The position numbers and the translations under genes were made by a program. Shown here one piece after another: positions 29,001-36,425 of a stretch of DNA of 64,000 nucleotides. Location of the stretch: positions 1,488,001-1,552,000 of the forward strand of contig NZ_CP034539.1 of the NCBI RefSeq assembly GCF_003963535.1, in the 5' to 3' direction. The notes under the pieces were generated by a model. It was given only the letters and a program-made list of their open reading frames with translations. It did no database searches and was not told where the DNA came from. Source of the DNA: Streptomyces cyaneochromogenes (lineage in GTDB: Bacteria > Actinomycetota > Actinomycetes > Streptomycetales > Streptomycetaceae). Each line of letters begins with the position of its first letter. Position 1 is the stretch's first letter.

Positions 29001-29206
29001 GACCGGGCCCGCGAGACCAGGATCTGCAGGGCCTTGGTCGGGTTCTCCGGCTGCTCGTGGGGCCACAGCCCGGCCACGAGCCGCCCCGTGCCGCATCCCG
29101 CCCGCGGTTCCCCGGCCAGCAGCGCGAGCAGGGCGCGCAGACGGGGCGCGGTGATCTCCTTGCCCCGGTGGGCGACGGACGTCAGCAGCGTCAACTCGAT
29201 GGTCAC
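26048..29206 (-). CDS. AfsR/SARP-like regulator with BTAD and NB-ARC domains
   Basis: The 1052-residue protein begins with an OmpR-type winged helix (about 1-90; APRLRALLALLAG, then ALQILVSRARSLLGG). A bacterial transcriptional activator domain follows (about 95-245, ending near YRRRLRDELGTDPGPALQEL). Next is an NB-ARC ATPase (about 255-560; Walker A GPGGLGKTRLA, Walker B LLVLDNCEQV, then GLPLATELAAARVRVMSV). A long helical repeat region (about 570-1052) closes it. Such proteins switch on target genes after nucleotide and signal binding. It diverges from DUF779 by 78 bp, and that gap holds the GCAAC direct repeat of the spacing SARP proteins use, so DUF779 and itself are plausible targets. 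No antibiotic gene cluster adjoins it. Confidence 0.88.
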   Translation of the reverse strand: MTIELTLLTSVAHRGKEITAPRLRALLALLAGEPRAGCGTGRLVAGLWPHEQPENPTKALQILVSRARSLLGGEVIASTPTGYRIALREDQVDAWAVQLHAAASTEKARAGDHHGAVAEAEAGLALWDDGPAQDGSPDDPLEVLRLELAVAQRALTRLRALSLARSGRREEAVGPLGELVADQPLDEEPLLELMRCQAATAGAAAALAAYDGYRRRLRDELGTDPGPALQELHQELLRGQAPVVRRGVPHEPNPLLGREADVEAVTRLIHSSRVTSIVGPGGLGKTRLASAVARDAEHRVVQLVPLAGVGRDTDVAGEVASALGVGDGPRAQPAGYGPPAEALAGIVGALGPGPALLVLDNCEQVVSGVADLVRALVSMTRNISVLTTSRAPLGLSSEAVHPLPELDPATTVELFEQRARAARPDAELPADAVAHLCRRLDGLPLATELAAARVRVMSVAEISRRLEDRFALLRGGPRDAPQRHRTLHAVVDWSWNLLEPAGQEALRALSVLPGGFTATAAEHLVGGDDVLDVLEDLVDQSLLKVTDTAYGARFRMLETVREFSAAHRERAGEEDVVADRFLGWAREFGVTHHDAPFGTDPITSLGLIRTEQDNLVHALRLALARDDADTVAAVAAVLGSLWATEANYTRLMALAEDTARPLSHYRPGPGYVEPTRTVLAMLACTLVLALGTGAVRPLVALRRLPSAPPDTLVRALSTVLCALPEILASGDHKTLQALCDSDEPLLAGFANGAASHVWESAHDPERALDAARRTLDAFGDRDIPMLRFWPQSRLGELCLRTERGAEAIGPMEDALAALERYGERTDSLGLGWGLMLAHLQTGDLDRAEHWLEHTLRNQPEGPAPDAFAPDLGARAEIALARGDIETGLGLWRRAVERLKRGTSPVFAGEHLLEGWRLELQAVAVTAHARHGRTDLVAPLAAALPERLTTLLTRPPAEHRTTADLPVHGALLLALGTADLAQGAVVHGVRLIALAERLRYLPNFQPTMSSARARESAEHADRAAYADAVSEYAALTPDGLRAAALGLLRERTG

Positions 29207-29243
29207 CTCAGCAGATTAGTCAGAACGGGTGATCACAGCGGGT

Positions 29244-29276
29244 GCAACCCTCTCGCAACGTTGCCCGTGCTGTCCT
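29244..29276 (+). promoter_or_regulatory. DUF779 promoter with GCAAC-N6-GCAAC direct repeat
   Basis: GCAAC at 29244-29248 and 29255-29259 repeats with an 11-bp period. Eleven bases later TGTCCT (29271-29276) lies in the -10 position, 7 nt before the ATG, so the message would be leaderless; no SD is present. The layout equals that of the aldehyde dehydrogenase promoter. GCAACGTTGC at 29255-29264 is also a palindrome. Confidence 0.5.
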
Positions 29277-29283
29277 TGCCGCC

Positions 29284-29661
29284 ATGAACGAGGAGATCCC
29301 GCTGTTCGAGGAGACCCCGCGCGTCGAACTCACCCCCGCGGCCGAAGACCTCCTGCGCCGCCTGCGCGCGACGCACGGCCCGCTGATGTTCCACCAGTCC
29401 GGCGGCTGCTGCGACGGCAGCGCCCCGATGTGCTACCCGGCGGGCGAGTTCCGTACGGGTGACGCGGACGTGCTGCTCGCGGAGCTGGACGTCGACGGGG
29501 TGGCGGAACCGGTGACGTTCTGGATGTCGCGCAGCCAGTACGAGGTGTGGAGCCACACCCGGCTCATCGTCGACGTCGTCGAGGGACGGGGCAGCGGATT
29601 CTCGCTGGAGGCGCCCGAGGGGGTACGTTTCCTCACCCGTTCGCGGGTCGTCGGCGCCTAG
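29284..29661 (+). CDS. DUF779 family protein
   Basis: The 125-residue protein is a full DUF779 domain, with the family cysteine cluster SGGCCDGSAPMCYP near residue 40 and VDVVEGRGSGFSLEAPEG toward the end. The clustered Cys and Asp could bind a metal. The function is unknown, but the gene is usually next to an acetaldehyde-type aldehyde dehydrogenase (for example, as I recall, Rv0458-Rv0459 in Mycobacterium tuberculosis). The likely partner here is the enzyme at 5.4-6.9 kb, with which it shares promoter architecture. The chosen ATG gives the family length; an in-frame GTG five codons earlier is possible. Confidence 0.85.
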   Translation: MNEEIPLFEETPRVELTPAAEDLLRRLRATHGPLMFHQSGGCCDGSAPMCYPAGEFRTGDADVLLAELDVDGVAEPVTFWMSRSQYEVWSHTRLIVDVVEGRGSGFSLEAPEGVRFLTRSRVVGA

Positions 29662-29738
29662 CAACCCCGCAGGTCACCGCGGTCTGGTGCACTTCCCCTG
29701 AGTCCTGCCACATTTGACGAGACATCAGGGGGGTAAGT

Positions 29739-31016
29739 GTGACACGTCATCAGAAACGGTTCGGAACGACCAGAGCGGCTCTCGCGCTGCTCACGGCGCT
29801 CAGTGCGACGGCCGGTGCGGCCCTGGTGGGGGCGGCGCCGGCCGGCGCCGTTCAGCGGGCCACCGAGATCGCGCCGGGCGTGCGGTACGAGGAGTTCGAC
29901 ATCGCGGCGCTGAAGGGCCCGGCACACGCCCACGTGCTCACCGTCGACCTGCGCAATCCTCGGGTACGTCTCGATCTGCTGCACCCCGGAGCGGTGGCGG
30001 CGCGGGCCACCGTCTCGCAGCAGGCGACCGCGCAGGGCGCCGTCGCGGGCGTGAACGGCGACTTCTTCAACATCAGCGAGACCCAGCATCCGGGCGTCCA
30101 GGCGACCGGCGCGACCGTGGGACCGGCGATCGCGAGCGGCCGGGCGCTCAAGGCGGCGGTGCCGGACGGCCAGCGTTTCGGTCCGGCGCTGCCGCCCGGC
30201 ACGAGCACCGAGGACGTGTTCGGCGTGGGCGTCGACCGCCGGGCACGGCTCGACGACCTGAGCCTCGCCGGCTCGATCCGTACGGCCAAGGGCCGGCTGC
30301 CGCTGCGCGGACTCAACCAGTACGCGCTGCCCGTGGGCTCCATCGGGGCGTTCACGGCCAAGTGGGGCAAGGTCTCCCGGGTGCGCGCGACCTGCGGCAC
30401 GGACACCGACCGGGCGGCGCCGTGCAGCACCGACACCTATGAGGTGACGGTGCGCAAGGGCCGGATCGTGTCGACCGCCGAGACCCCCGGCAGCGGGCCG
30501 ATCGCCCCGGACACGACGGTCCTCGTGGGCCGCGAGGCTGGCGCGCAGAAGCTGCGGAAGCTGGCCGCGGGCGAGCGGAGCGAGAAGGCGGCACCCCCGG
30601 CCGGAGGCTGGGGGAGGGTGAAGGTGCGGCACCGGCTGGTGGCGTCGGCGTCCCGGGTCCCGTACCGCTTCGCCCTCGGCGGCTACCCCGTGCTCGACGA
30701 CGGCCGGCCGCTGCCCGGTCTGGACGCGAGGACAGGGGCCGTGCGCACCGCGGTGGGCATCGCCGACCGGGGGCGGCGTGTCGTGCTGCTCGCGCTGGAC
30801 GGCGCCCCCCAGTACCGCACCGGTCTGACGATCGCCGAAGTGGCGTCCTTCATGCGGAAGCTGGGCTCGGTGGACGCCTTCAGCCTGGACGGCGGCGGTT
30901 CGTCGACACTGGTCGCCCGCAAGCCGGGAGAGGCGACGGCGTCCGTCCTTAACCATCCGTCCGACGGGCGGGAACGCACCGTCCCCAACGGCATCGGAGT
31001 CTTCTCGACCCGATGA
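29739..31016 (+). CDS. Secreted NAGPA-domain protein (phosphodiester glycosidase family)
   Basis: The 425-residue protein has a signal peptide (AALALLTALSATAGAALVG, cut near APAGAV). A phosphodiester glycosidase (NAGPA) domain fills most of the rest, marked by AVAGVNGDFFNISETQHPG near residue 110, RRVVLLALDGAPQYRTGLTI and the closing SLDGGGSSTLVAR. In animals the domain uncovers mannose-6-phosphate; bacterial members are extracellular and act on glycan or wall phosphodiesters, but the substrate is unknown. GGGGGG lies before the GTG start. It converges with a small membrane-protein gene 9 bp away. No partner gene is evident. Confidence 0.85.
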   Translation: MTRHQKRFGTTRAALALLTALSATAGAALVGAAPAGAVQRATEIAPGVRYEEFDIAALKGPAHAHVLTVDLRNPRVRLDLLHPGAVAARATVSQQATAQGAVAGVNGDFFNISETQHPGVQATGATVGPAIASGRALKAAVPDGQRFGPALPPGTSTEDVFGVGVDRRARLDDLSLAGSIRTAKGRLPLRGLNQYALPVGSIGAFTAKWGKVSRVRATCGTDTDRAAPCSTDTYEVTVRKGRIVSTAETPGSGPIAPDTTVLVGREAGAQKLRKLAAGERSEKAAPPAGGWGRVKVRHRLVASASRVPYRFALGGYPVLDDGRPLPGLDARTGAVRTAVGIADRGRRVVLLALDGAPQYRTGLTIAEVASFMRKLGSVDAFSLDGGGSSTLVARKPGEATASVLNHPSDGRERTVPNGIGVFSTR

Positions 31017-31025
31017 CGGCCATGG

Positions 31026-31220
31026 TCAGGGTCTGAGGCTGCTGACGATGTCCGCCGTGGCCGTCAGACCGCTGTTGATGGTGGGCGCCATGCTGGTGCT
31101 GGCCAAGTAGAAGCCGAGCAGCAGGCACACGATCGCATGGGTGATCTTCAGCCCGCCGTTGCGGACGAAGATCACCGCGAGGACGAACAGCAGCAGCACC
31201 ACAGAGATGGAAATGGCCAT
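31026..31220 (-). CDS. Small membrane protein, 64 residues
   Basis: The protein has two hydrophobic segments (MAISISVVLLLFVLAVIFV and HAIVCLLLGFYLASTSMA) and a short polar tail ending DIVSSLRP. GGAGG lies 6 nt before the ATG. I have seen very similar small proteins in many Streptomyces genomes, without known function. The first segment is Ile/Val-rich, the second follows GGLKI. It is not in an obvious operon: the PI-PLC-like gene upstream on the same strand ends about 127 bp away. Confidence 0.75.
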   Translation of the reverse strand: MAISISVVLLLFVLAVIFVRNGGLKITHAIVCLLLGFYLASTSMAPTINSGLTATADIVSSLRP

Positions 31221-31346
31221 CGTCAACCTCCTCCGCCACGCCGCCTCATCCCGGTTCACGGCGTTCGGCCGCAAGTGTGGCGTAGCGGAGGGTTCGTCCG
31301 GGCGGCTGACCTGTCCTCCGAACGTGTGGTGTTCCGCGGGAAAGGG

Positions 31347-32210
31347 CTAGACCGCCCGGCGCGCGTCGAGGAAGGCCTCCAGGCCGGCGAGGTCGTCGGT
31401 GTTGAGGAAGTCCACGTCGGCCGCGAGCAGTTCGCCCCACAGGGCGTCCCGGGCGGGTCCGGCCACGTCCGGGGTGGCCCAGAAGCGCACCTTCTGCCCG
31501 CGTGAGTGGGCCGACCGGACGATGCCGTGCAGCTTCTCCCGCTCGGCGTCCGGGAAGACGCCCACGCCGAGCCAGGTGAAGTTGAGCGTCCAGTTGTCGC
31601 TGATCAGCGGGACGAAGGAGGCGGGCGCGCTGCTGCCGAGGTCGGCGAGGCGGCCGTCGTAGAAGGCCCGGCGCACGGTCTGGGCCTCCATCGGCACTCG
31701 GGCGGCGCGGTCGCCGGAGATCACGGCGGTGACCGGGCCGGGGAACACACGTCCGTGGGCGTAGGTCGTGAACAGGTGCTTGTAGCGCCTCAGGTGCCTG
31801 TCGAGTTCGAGGTACGTCGAGGAGCCCTCGGTCTTGATGTCGATGAGCAGTTGGATCGGCTTGCGGTAACCCCGGTAGACCGAGCCGTGGTTGGCCCGGA
31901 CGCGGGCGGCCAGCGGGTCGAGGTAGAGGGACTCCAGGGTGCGGGCGGGGTCGAGGTCCTCGGGGTCGTGGGCGACGAGGAGCTGGTCGCCGACCAGGTA
32001 GATGTCGGCCTCGAGGCTGCCGAAGCGGTGGTCGAGGGCGTCGAGGAGGGGGCGCGGGTGCTCGTAGTCGTTGTGGGCGTGCGCCCGCCACAACGGACGC
32101 GGGCGGTGCTTGTGTTCACCGGCCAGCGCACGGGCCGCGGGCAGGGCGACCGTCCCCGCGAGGGCGGCGCCGAGGGTCGTGAGGGCTCTGCGACGAGTGG
32201 TGAGGTCCAT
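31347..32210 (-). CDS. Exported PI-PLC/glycerophosphodiesterase-like protein (Aim6-like)
   Basis: The 287-residue protein has a Tat-like signal (TTRRRALTTLGAALAGTVAL, cut near ARALA). The TIM-barrel has the catalytic strand RAHAHNDYEHPRPLLDAL followed by GSLEADIYLVGDQLLVAHD, the first and second histidine motifs of the PI-PLC/GDPD superfamily. IQLLIDIKTEGSS gives another acidic strand and VDFLNTDDLAGL the end of the barrel. It probably cleaves a phosphodiester outside the cell, perhaps glycerophosphodiesters for phosphate supply. GGGAGGCAGAGC precedes the ATG. It has no obvious partners. Confidence 0.8.
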   Translation of the reverse strand: MDLTTRRRALTTLGAALAGTVALPAARALAGEHKHRPRPLWRAHAHNDYEHPRPLLDALDHRFGSLEADIYLVGDQLLVAHDPEDLDPARTLESLYLDPLAARVRANHGSVYRGYRKPIQLLIDIKTEGSSTYLELDRHLRRYKHLFTTYAHGRVFPGPVTAVISGDRAARVPMEAQTVRRAFYDGRLADLGSSAPASFVPLISDNWTLNFTWLGVGVFPDAEREKLHGIVRSAHSRGQKVRFWATPDVAGPARDALWGELLAADVDFLNTDDLAGLEAFLDARRAV

Positions 32211-32344
32211 GCTCTGCCTCCCTGACAGGGGTGTTCCGGACGTGGGGAACCGCTGCGAGTATGCGATCCCGGACGCCCAAACAGCAGAGCTGAGCGGCGA
32301 GTTGGCCGGACTGCCGTCCTGCGTTCACTTCATCGGTGCAAGGC

Positions 32345-32385
32345 ACACGAAAAAGCCCGCCCCAGGTCGGGCGGGCTTTTCGTGT
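32345..32385. terminator. Strong rho-independent terminator, both directions
   Basis: GCCCGCCC and GGGCGGGC form an 8-bp stem with a 6-base loop, extended by AAAAA/TTTT and ACACG/CGTGT on the flanks. It has the classic poly-U tail on either strand. It ends the acyl-CoA dehydrogenase operon that stops at 32404. Confidence 0.93.
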
Positions 32386-32403
32386 GGTTCGCTCAGGTGT
32401 ACG

Positions 32404-33489
32404 TCAGGGAGCGGCGAGGTCGACGAGTTCGGCCAGCGCCTCCCGGTGGGCGCCCGCGGTGCCGTAGGCGATCGAGTCGGCCTTGGCCCGCTTCAGGTAT
32501 AGATGCACCGGGTGCTCCCAGGTCATCCCGAGACCGCCGTGCAACTGCACGGCCTCCTCGGCGGCGTGCACGGCGACGTGCGCCGCGTAGGCCTGGGCGA
32601 CCGCGACCGCCACGTCCACGTCCACGCCGGAGGCGAGCGCGTCGGCGGCGTTACGGGCGGCCGCGCGCAGGTTGACGACCTCCAGCCACAGCTGCGCGAG
32701 CCGGTGCTTGAGGGCCTGGAAGCCGCCGACAGGGCGGTTGAACTGCTTGCGGTCCTTCAGATAGCGGACCGTCTCGGTCAACGTCCATTCGGCGAGCCCG
32801 AGCTGTTCGGAGGCGAGCAGCCCGGAACCGGCGCGCAGGGCGCGGCGGACGGCGGGCTCGGCGTCCCCCAGCAGACGGCCGGGCGCTCCGTCCAGGCTGA
32901 CCGTGGCCACCGGCCGGGTCAGGTCCAGGGACGTCTGCGGGGTGACGGTCACGGCGCCGGCGTCCACGGCGTACAGACCGCCGTCGTCCGCGGGCACGAG
33001 CAGCACGTCGGCGGCGGACGCGTCCGCGATGCCGGTCAACTCCCCGTGCAGGGCGCCGCCTTCTTGCCGTACGACCTTGTAGGCGCCGCCTGGGGCGACG
33101 TTCAGGGCGACGGCGAGGGCGCCGATCCTCCGCCCGGACGCCAGCTCGGCGAGCAGGCCCCCGTCGGTCTCGCAGCCGAGCAGCGCCTCGGTGGCCACGA
33201 CCGCGCTGGTCAGGTACGGCACCGGAGCGACCGCGCGACCCAACTCCTCCAGTACGACGGCGACTTCGCGGTGCGTGGCGCCCTGGCCGCCCTGCGCCTC
33301 CGGCACCAGGAGCCCGGCGAGGCCCATGCCGTCGGAGAGCGCCTTCCAGGCCGCCAGGTCGTGCGGGGCGTCCGACTCGGTGCGGGCGATGACGCCGGGC
33401 GCGTCGCAGTGGTCGGCGAGCAGGTCCCGTACGGCGGCCCGCAGCGCCTCTTCCTCCTCGGAGTACAGCAGGTCGGGCTGTGTGCTCAT
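32404..33489 (-). CDS. Acyl-CoA dehydrogenase family protein, probable non-catalytic subunit
   Basis: The 361-residue protein has the three-domain ACAD fold (helical start to about 110, beta domain about 120-210, helical end with LKDRKQFNRPVGGFQALKHR and EEAVQLHGGLGMTWEHPVHL). Where typical enzymes have the catalytic Glu in an EGTSE motif, this one reads SIAYGTAGAHRE, so the base is missing. It overlaps the next ACAD gene by 4 bp (ATGA). Such pairs form alpha2-beta2 enzymes in actinobacterial steroid side-chain and unusual acyl-CoA breakdown (FadE28-FadE29 type), in which one subunit lacks key residues. It is the last gene of a three-gene operon before a strong terminator. Confidence 0.88.
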   Translation of the reverse strand: MSTQPDLLYSEEEEALRAAVRDLLADHCDAPGVIARTESDAPHDLAAWKALSDGMGLAGLLVPEAQGGQGATHREVAVVLEELGRAVAPVPYLTSAVVATEALLGCETDGGLLAELASGRRIGALAVALNVAPGGAYKVVRQEGGALHGELTGIADASAADVLLVPADDGGLYAVDAGAVTVTPQTSLDLTRPVATVSLDGAPGRLLGDAEPAVRRALRAGSGLLASEQLGLAEWTLTETVRYLKDRKQFNRPVGGFQALKHRLAQLWLEVVNLRAAARNAADALASGVDVDVAVAVAQAYAAHVAVHAAEEAVQLHGGLGMTWEHPVHLYLKRAKADSIAYGTAGAHREALAELVDLAAP

Positions 33490-34667
33490 CGGGACAGGTC
33501 CTTCCAGGCGACGTCCTTGTCGGTGCGCGGCTCGGACGGCAGGCCCAGAACGCGCTCGGCGACGATGTTCAGCAGGACCTCGCTGGTCCCGCCCTCGATG
33601 CTGTTCCCCTTGGAGCGGAGGTAGCGGTAGCCGGCGTCGCGGCCGACGAAGTCCACCAGCTCCGGGCGCCGCATGGTCCAGTCGTCGTACAACAGGCCCT
33701 CCTCGCCCCGGAGTTCGACCTCAAGGCCGCTGATCTCCTGGTTGAGGCGGGCGAAGGCGAGCTTCATGCCGGCGCCCTCGGGGCCGGGCTGGCCCGCGAC
33801 GAGCTGCTGGCGCAGCCGCTCCGCGGTGAGGCGGGAGACCTCGGACTCCACCCACAGCTTCAGCAGCCGCTGGTGCAGGTCGTGGGTGCGCAGCTCGGGC
33901 CGCTCGCGCCAGGTCTTCGCGACCGGGCCGATCATGCCGCCCTCGCGGGGCAGCCGCATGCCTCCGATGGCGACGCGCTCGTTGTTCAGCGTGGTCTGCG
34001 CGACCTTCCAGCCGGCGCCGATCTCGCCGAGGCGCCGCGTGTCCGGGACGCGGACGTCGGTCAGGAAGACCTCGTTGAACTCGGCCTCGCCGGTGATCTG
34101 GCGCAGCGGCCTGACCTCGACGCCGGGGTCGGTCATGTCGCACAGGAAGTACGTGATGCCCGCGTGCTTGGGCACGTCCGGGTCGGTGCGGGCGATGAGG
34201 ATGGCCCAGCGGGCGACGTGCGCGCTGGACGTCCACACCTTCTGCCCGTTGACGACCCAGTCGTCGCCCTCCCGGACGGCACGCGTACCGAGCGCCGCCA
34301 GGTCGGATCCGGCGCCAGGCTCGCTGAAGAGCTGGCACCAGACCTCCTCACCGGTCCACAGGGGCCGCAGGAACCGCTGCTTCTGCTCCTCGGTGCCGTA
34401 CTTGAGGATCGTCGGCGCGGCCATGCCCAGCCCGATGCCGATACGGCGCGGGTCGTTGTCCGGGGCGCCCGCGGCCTCCAGCTCGGCGTCCACGACGGCC
34501 TGGAGGGAGCGGGGCGCGCCGAGTCCGCCGAGCCCTTCGGGGTAGTGCACCCAGGCGAGCCCCGCGTCGAAGCGGGCGCGCAGGAAGTCCAGGCGCTCGG
34601 TGCCGGCCGGCGGGTGGGCGGCCAGCAGTTCCGCCGTGCGGCGGCGCAGTTCGGCGGCGTCGGTCAT
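33486..34667 (-). CDS. Acyl-CoA dehydrogenase, probable catalytic subunit
   Basis: The 393-residue flavoenzyme has the full ACAD fold. The flavin-contacting stretch is WCQLFSEPGAGSDLAALGT, then DDWVVNGQKVWTSSAHVARW, and the C-terminal LRSKGNSIEGGTSEVLLNI keeps the Glu expected to remove the alpha proton. It overlaps both neighbours by 4 bp, so translation is coupled. With the Glu-lacking partner downstream it probably forms a heteromer. The substrate is unknown; a bulky or branched acyl-CoA is likely by analogy with FadE28-FadE29. A TetR-type operator lies at the head of the operon. Confidence 0.9.
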   Translation of the reverse strand: MTDAAELRRRTAELLAAHPPAGTERLDFLRARFDAGLAWVHYPEGLGGLGAPRSLQAVVDAELEAAGAPDNDPRRIGIGLGMAAPTILKYGTEEQKQRFLRPLWTGEEVWCQLFSEPGAGSDLAALGTRAVREGDDWVVNGQKVWTSSAHVARWAILIARTDPDVPKHAGITYFLCDMTDPGVEVRPLRQITGEAEFNEVFLTDVRVPDTRRLGEIGAGWKVAQTTLNNERVAIGGMRLPREGGMIGPVAKTWRERPELRTHDLHQRLLKLWVESEVSRLTAERLRQQLVAGQPGPEGAGMKLAFARLNQEISGLEVELRGEEGLLYDDWTMRRPELVDFVGRDAGYRYLRSKGNSIEGGTSEVLLNIVAERVLGLPSEPRTDKDVAWKDLSR

Positions 34668-35641
34668 GCCGCTCCTCCTTCGGTGAGTCCGGGGATCACG
34701 GCGACGCGCCCCGTGGTGACGCCGTCGGCGACCCGCTGTACGGCGGCAGCGGCCCCGCCCAGCGGGACGCGCTCGCTCACCAGCGGCTTGATCGCACCCC
34801 GCGCGGCCAGCTCGGTGAGCTGCTCGTGGCAGTGCTGGATCAGCTTCGGGTTCTTGGTGTTGTACAGGCCCCAGTGCAGACCGAGGATCGAGTAGTTCTT
34901 CACCAGGGCGTGGTTGAGCGCCGGGCTGGGGATCGACCCGCTCGCGAAGCCGACGACCACGATGCGGCCCTCGAAGGCGACGACCTTGGCGGACTGTGCG
35001 TAGGCCTCGCCGCCGACGGGGTCGTAGATGACATCGGCGCCCCGGCCACCGGTGGCCTCCTTGACGGCGCCGATGACGTCCTCGGAACGCCGGTCGACGA
35101 CCACGTCACAGCCCAGCTCCCGGGCCACGGCCGCCTTGTCGGCGCCGCCCACGACACCGATGACCCTCGCCCCGGCCGCCTTCCCGAGCTGCACGGCCGC
35201 GCTGCCGACCCCTCCTGCGGCAGCGTGGACCAGCAGCGTCTCGCCGGCTTCCAGGCCGGCCCGCCGGTGCAGCCCGAACCAGCCGGTCTGGTAGCCGATG
35301 TGCAGGGCGGCGGCCTCGGCGTCGTCCAGTGCGTCGGGCGCGGGCAGGACGGCGGCGGCGTCCGCGACGGCGTACTCGGCGAAGCCGCCGTACGGCAGCG
35401 CGGGGTTGGCGAGGACACGGCGGCCGTCCTCGGTCTCGCCGCAGATCTCCACGCCGGGCGTGAACGGCAGCGGCGGCCGGACCTGGTAGTGGCCCCGGCA
35501 CAGCAGCGCGTCCGGGAAGTTGATGTTCGCGGCACGCACCTTCAGCAGGACCTGGCCGTCACCGGGCGTGGGCGTCTCGACGTCCTCGAGGCGCATCACC
35601 TCGCTCGGCTCACCGTTCTCGTGCACTTGCCATGCCTGCAT
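34664..35641 (-). CDS. NAD(P)H:quinone oxidoreductase-like MDR enzyme
   Basis: The 325-residue protein is a medium-chain reductase without zinc: AANINFPDALLCRGHYQVRP replaces the zinc-ligand Cys, and LVHAAAGGVGSAAVQLGKAA is the NADP-binding fold near residue 145. It resembles quinone oxidoreductases and enoyl reductases. It is the first gene of the operon with the two acyl-CoA dehydrogenases and could reduce an unsaturated intermediate of the same pathway. GGAGG lies before the ATG. The stop overlaps the next start by 4 bp. Confidence 0.87.
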   Translation of the reverse strand: MQAWQVHENGEPSEVMRLEDVETPTPGDGQVLLKVRAANINFPDALLCRGHYQVRPPLPFTPGVEICGETEDGRRVLANPALPYGGFAEYAVADAAAVLPAPDALDDAEAAALHIGYQTGWFGLHRRAGLEAGETLLVHAAAGGVGSAAVQLGKAAGARVIGVVGGADKAAVARELGCDVVVDRRSEDVIGAVKEATGGRGADVIYDPVGGEAYAQSAKVVAFEGRIVVVGFASGSIPSPALNHALVKNYSILGLHWGLYNTKNPKLIQHCHEQLTELAARGAIKPLVSERVPLGGAAAAVQRVADGVTTGRVAVIPGLTEGGAA

Positions 35642-35691
35642 GCGGGGCCTCCACGGGACTGCTTCGTCTGACCGGGGTCGGTTCGCATACT

Positions 35692-35703
35692 AAGCGGTCG
35701 CTT
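35692..35703. promoter_or_regulatory. TetR-type operator AAGCGGTCGCTT
   Basis: AAGCG and CGCTT flank a 2-bp centre, about 50 bp upstream of the quinone-oxidoreductase start. Sites of this AAGCG-N2-CGCTT form are used by TetR repressors of acyl-CoA genes in actinobacteria. No TetR gene adjoins, so the repressor would be encoded elsewhere. Confidence 0.5.
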
Positions 35704-35775
35704 GCCGATCAGGGAACAGGTCGCCGCGGAACAGTAGCGGGTGTCACGAGCGGCGTGCGTCACGACCGGTGTACG

Positions 35776-36348
35776 TCACGACCGCCGGGGCTTCGCCCGT
35801 ACGTGCATCCGCTCCCCCTGCGGCCCGAACAGGCTCAGGAACTCCGCCGGCCCCTCCCCCGTCGACCCGAACCAGTGCGGCACCCGCGTGTCGAACTCCG
35901 CCGCCTCTCCGGCCGTCAGCACCACGTCGTGTTCGCCCAGCACCACGCGCAGCCGCCCGGACAGTACGTACAGCCACTCGTAGCCCTCATGGGTGCGCGG
36001 CTCGGGCTCTTCCGTGCCCTGCGGCACCAGCACCTTGAAGGCCTGGAGGCCACCGGGCTGCCGGGTGAGCGGCCAGTAGGTGCGCCCGTGTCGCTTCAGG
36101 GGCTTGGCCCGCACCCGCGGGTCCCCCACCGACGGCGTCCCGACCAGCTCGTCCAGCGGCACCTGGTGGGCCTGCGCGATCGGCAGCAACAGCTCCAGGC
36201 TGGGCTTGCGCAGGCCGGACTCCAGCCGGGAGAGCGTGCTGACCGAGATGCCGGTCGCCTCGGACAGCGACGCGAGGGTCACCTCCCGCTCCTTGCGCAT
36301 CTGCCGGAGCCTCGGGCCCACGCCCGCGAGAACGTCGTCGGTACTCAT
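35776..36348 (-). CDS. XRE-family regulator with C-terminal cupin domain
   Basis: The 190-residue protein has a lambda-type helix-turn-helix (about 10-65; TLASLSEATGISVSTLSRLE) and a cupin barrel (about 105-185; HEGYEWLYVLSGRLRVVLGE). The cupin binds a small ligand or metal that tunes DNA binding. It diverges from a thioredoxin-reductase-like gene by 77 bp and probably controls it. The gap holds a CAAAC/GTTTG palindrome. There is no SD before the ATG, so translation may be leaderless. Two copies of a 14-base unit ending CGTCACGACCG straddle its stop codon. Confidence 0.88.
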   Translation of the reverse strand: MSTDDVLAGVGPRLRQMRKEREVTLASLSEATGISVSTLSRLESGLRKPSLELLLPIAQAHQVPLDELVGTPSVGDPRVRAKPLKRHGRTYWPLTRQPGGLQAFKVLVPQGTEEPEPRTHEGYEWLYVLSGRLRVVLGEHDVVLTAGEAAEFDTRVPHWFGSTGEGPAEFLSLFGPQGERMHVRAKPRRS

Positions 36349-36367
36349 ACGCGTATTGCAGGTTCGG

Positions 36368-36379
36368 CAAACTTGTTTG
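36368..36379. promoter_or_regulatory. Operator-like palindrome CAAACTTGTTTG between divergent genes
   Basis: CAAAC and GTTTG arms flank TT, 20 bp from the XRE/cupin ATG. AT content is high for this genome. It is a candidate site for the XRE regulator. Confidence 0.45.
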
Positions 36380-36425
36380 TCAATGCCGCACCCCTCGCGG
36401 CACGGTCGGGGTGGAGGTGGTCACC

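Noticed and set aside
24781..29206. P450 plus AfsR-like regulator as an antibiotic biosynthetic cluster
   Set aside because: No synthase, synthetase, precursor peptide, tailoring enzymes or exporter adjoin; the genes converge and are flanked by a hydrolase and DUF779.
26153..29287. A 1044-codon open frame on the plus strand
   Set aside because: It is antisense to the AfsR-like gene, whose domains and codon bias are clear.
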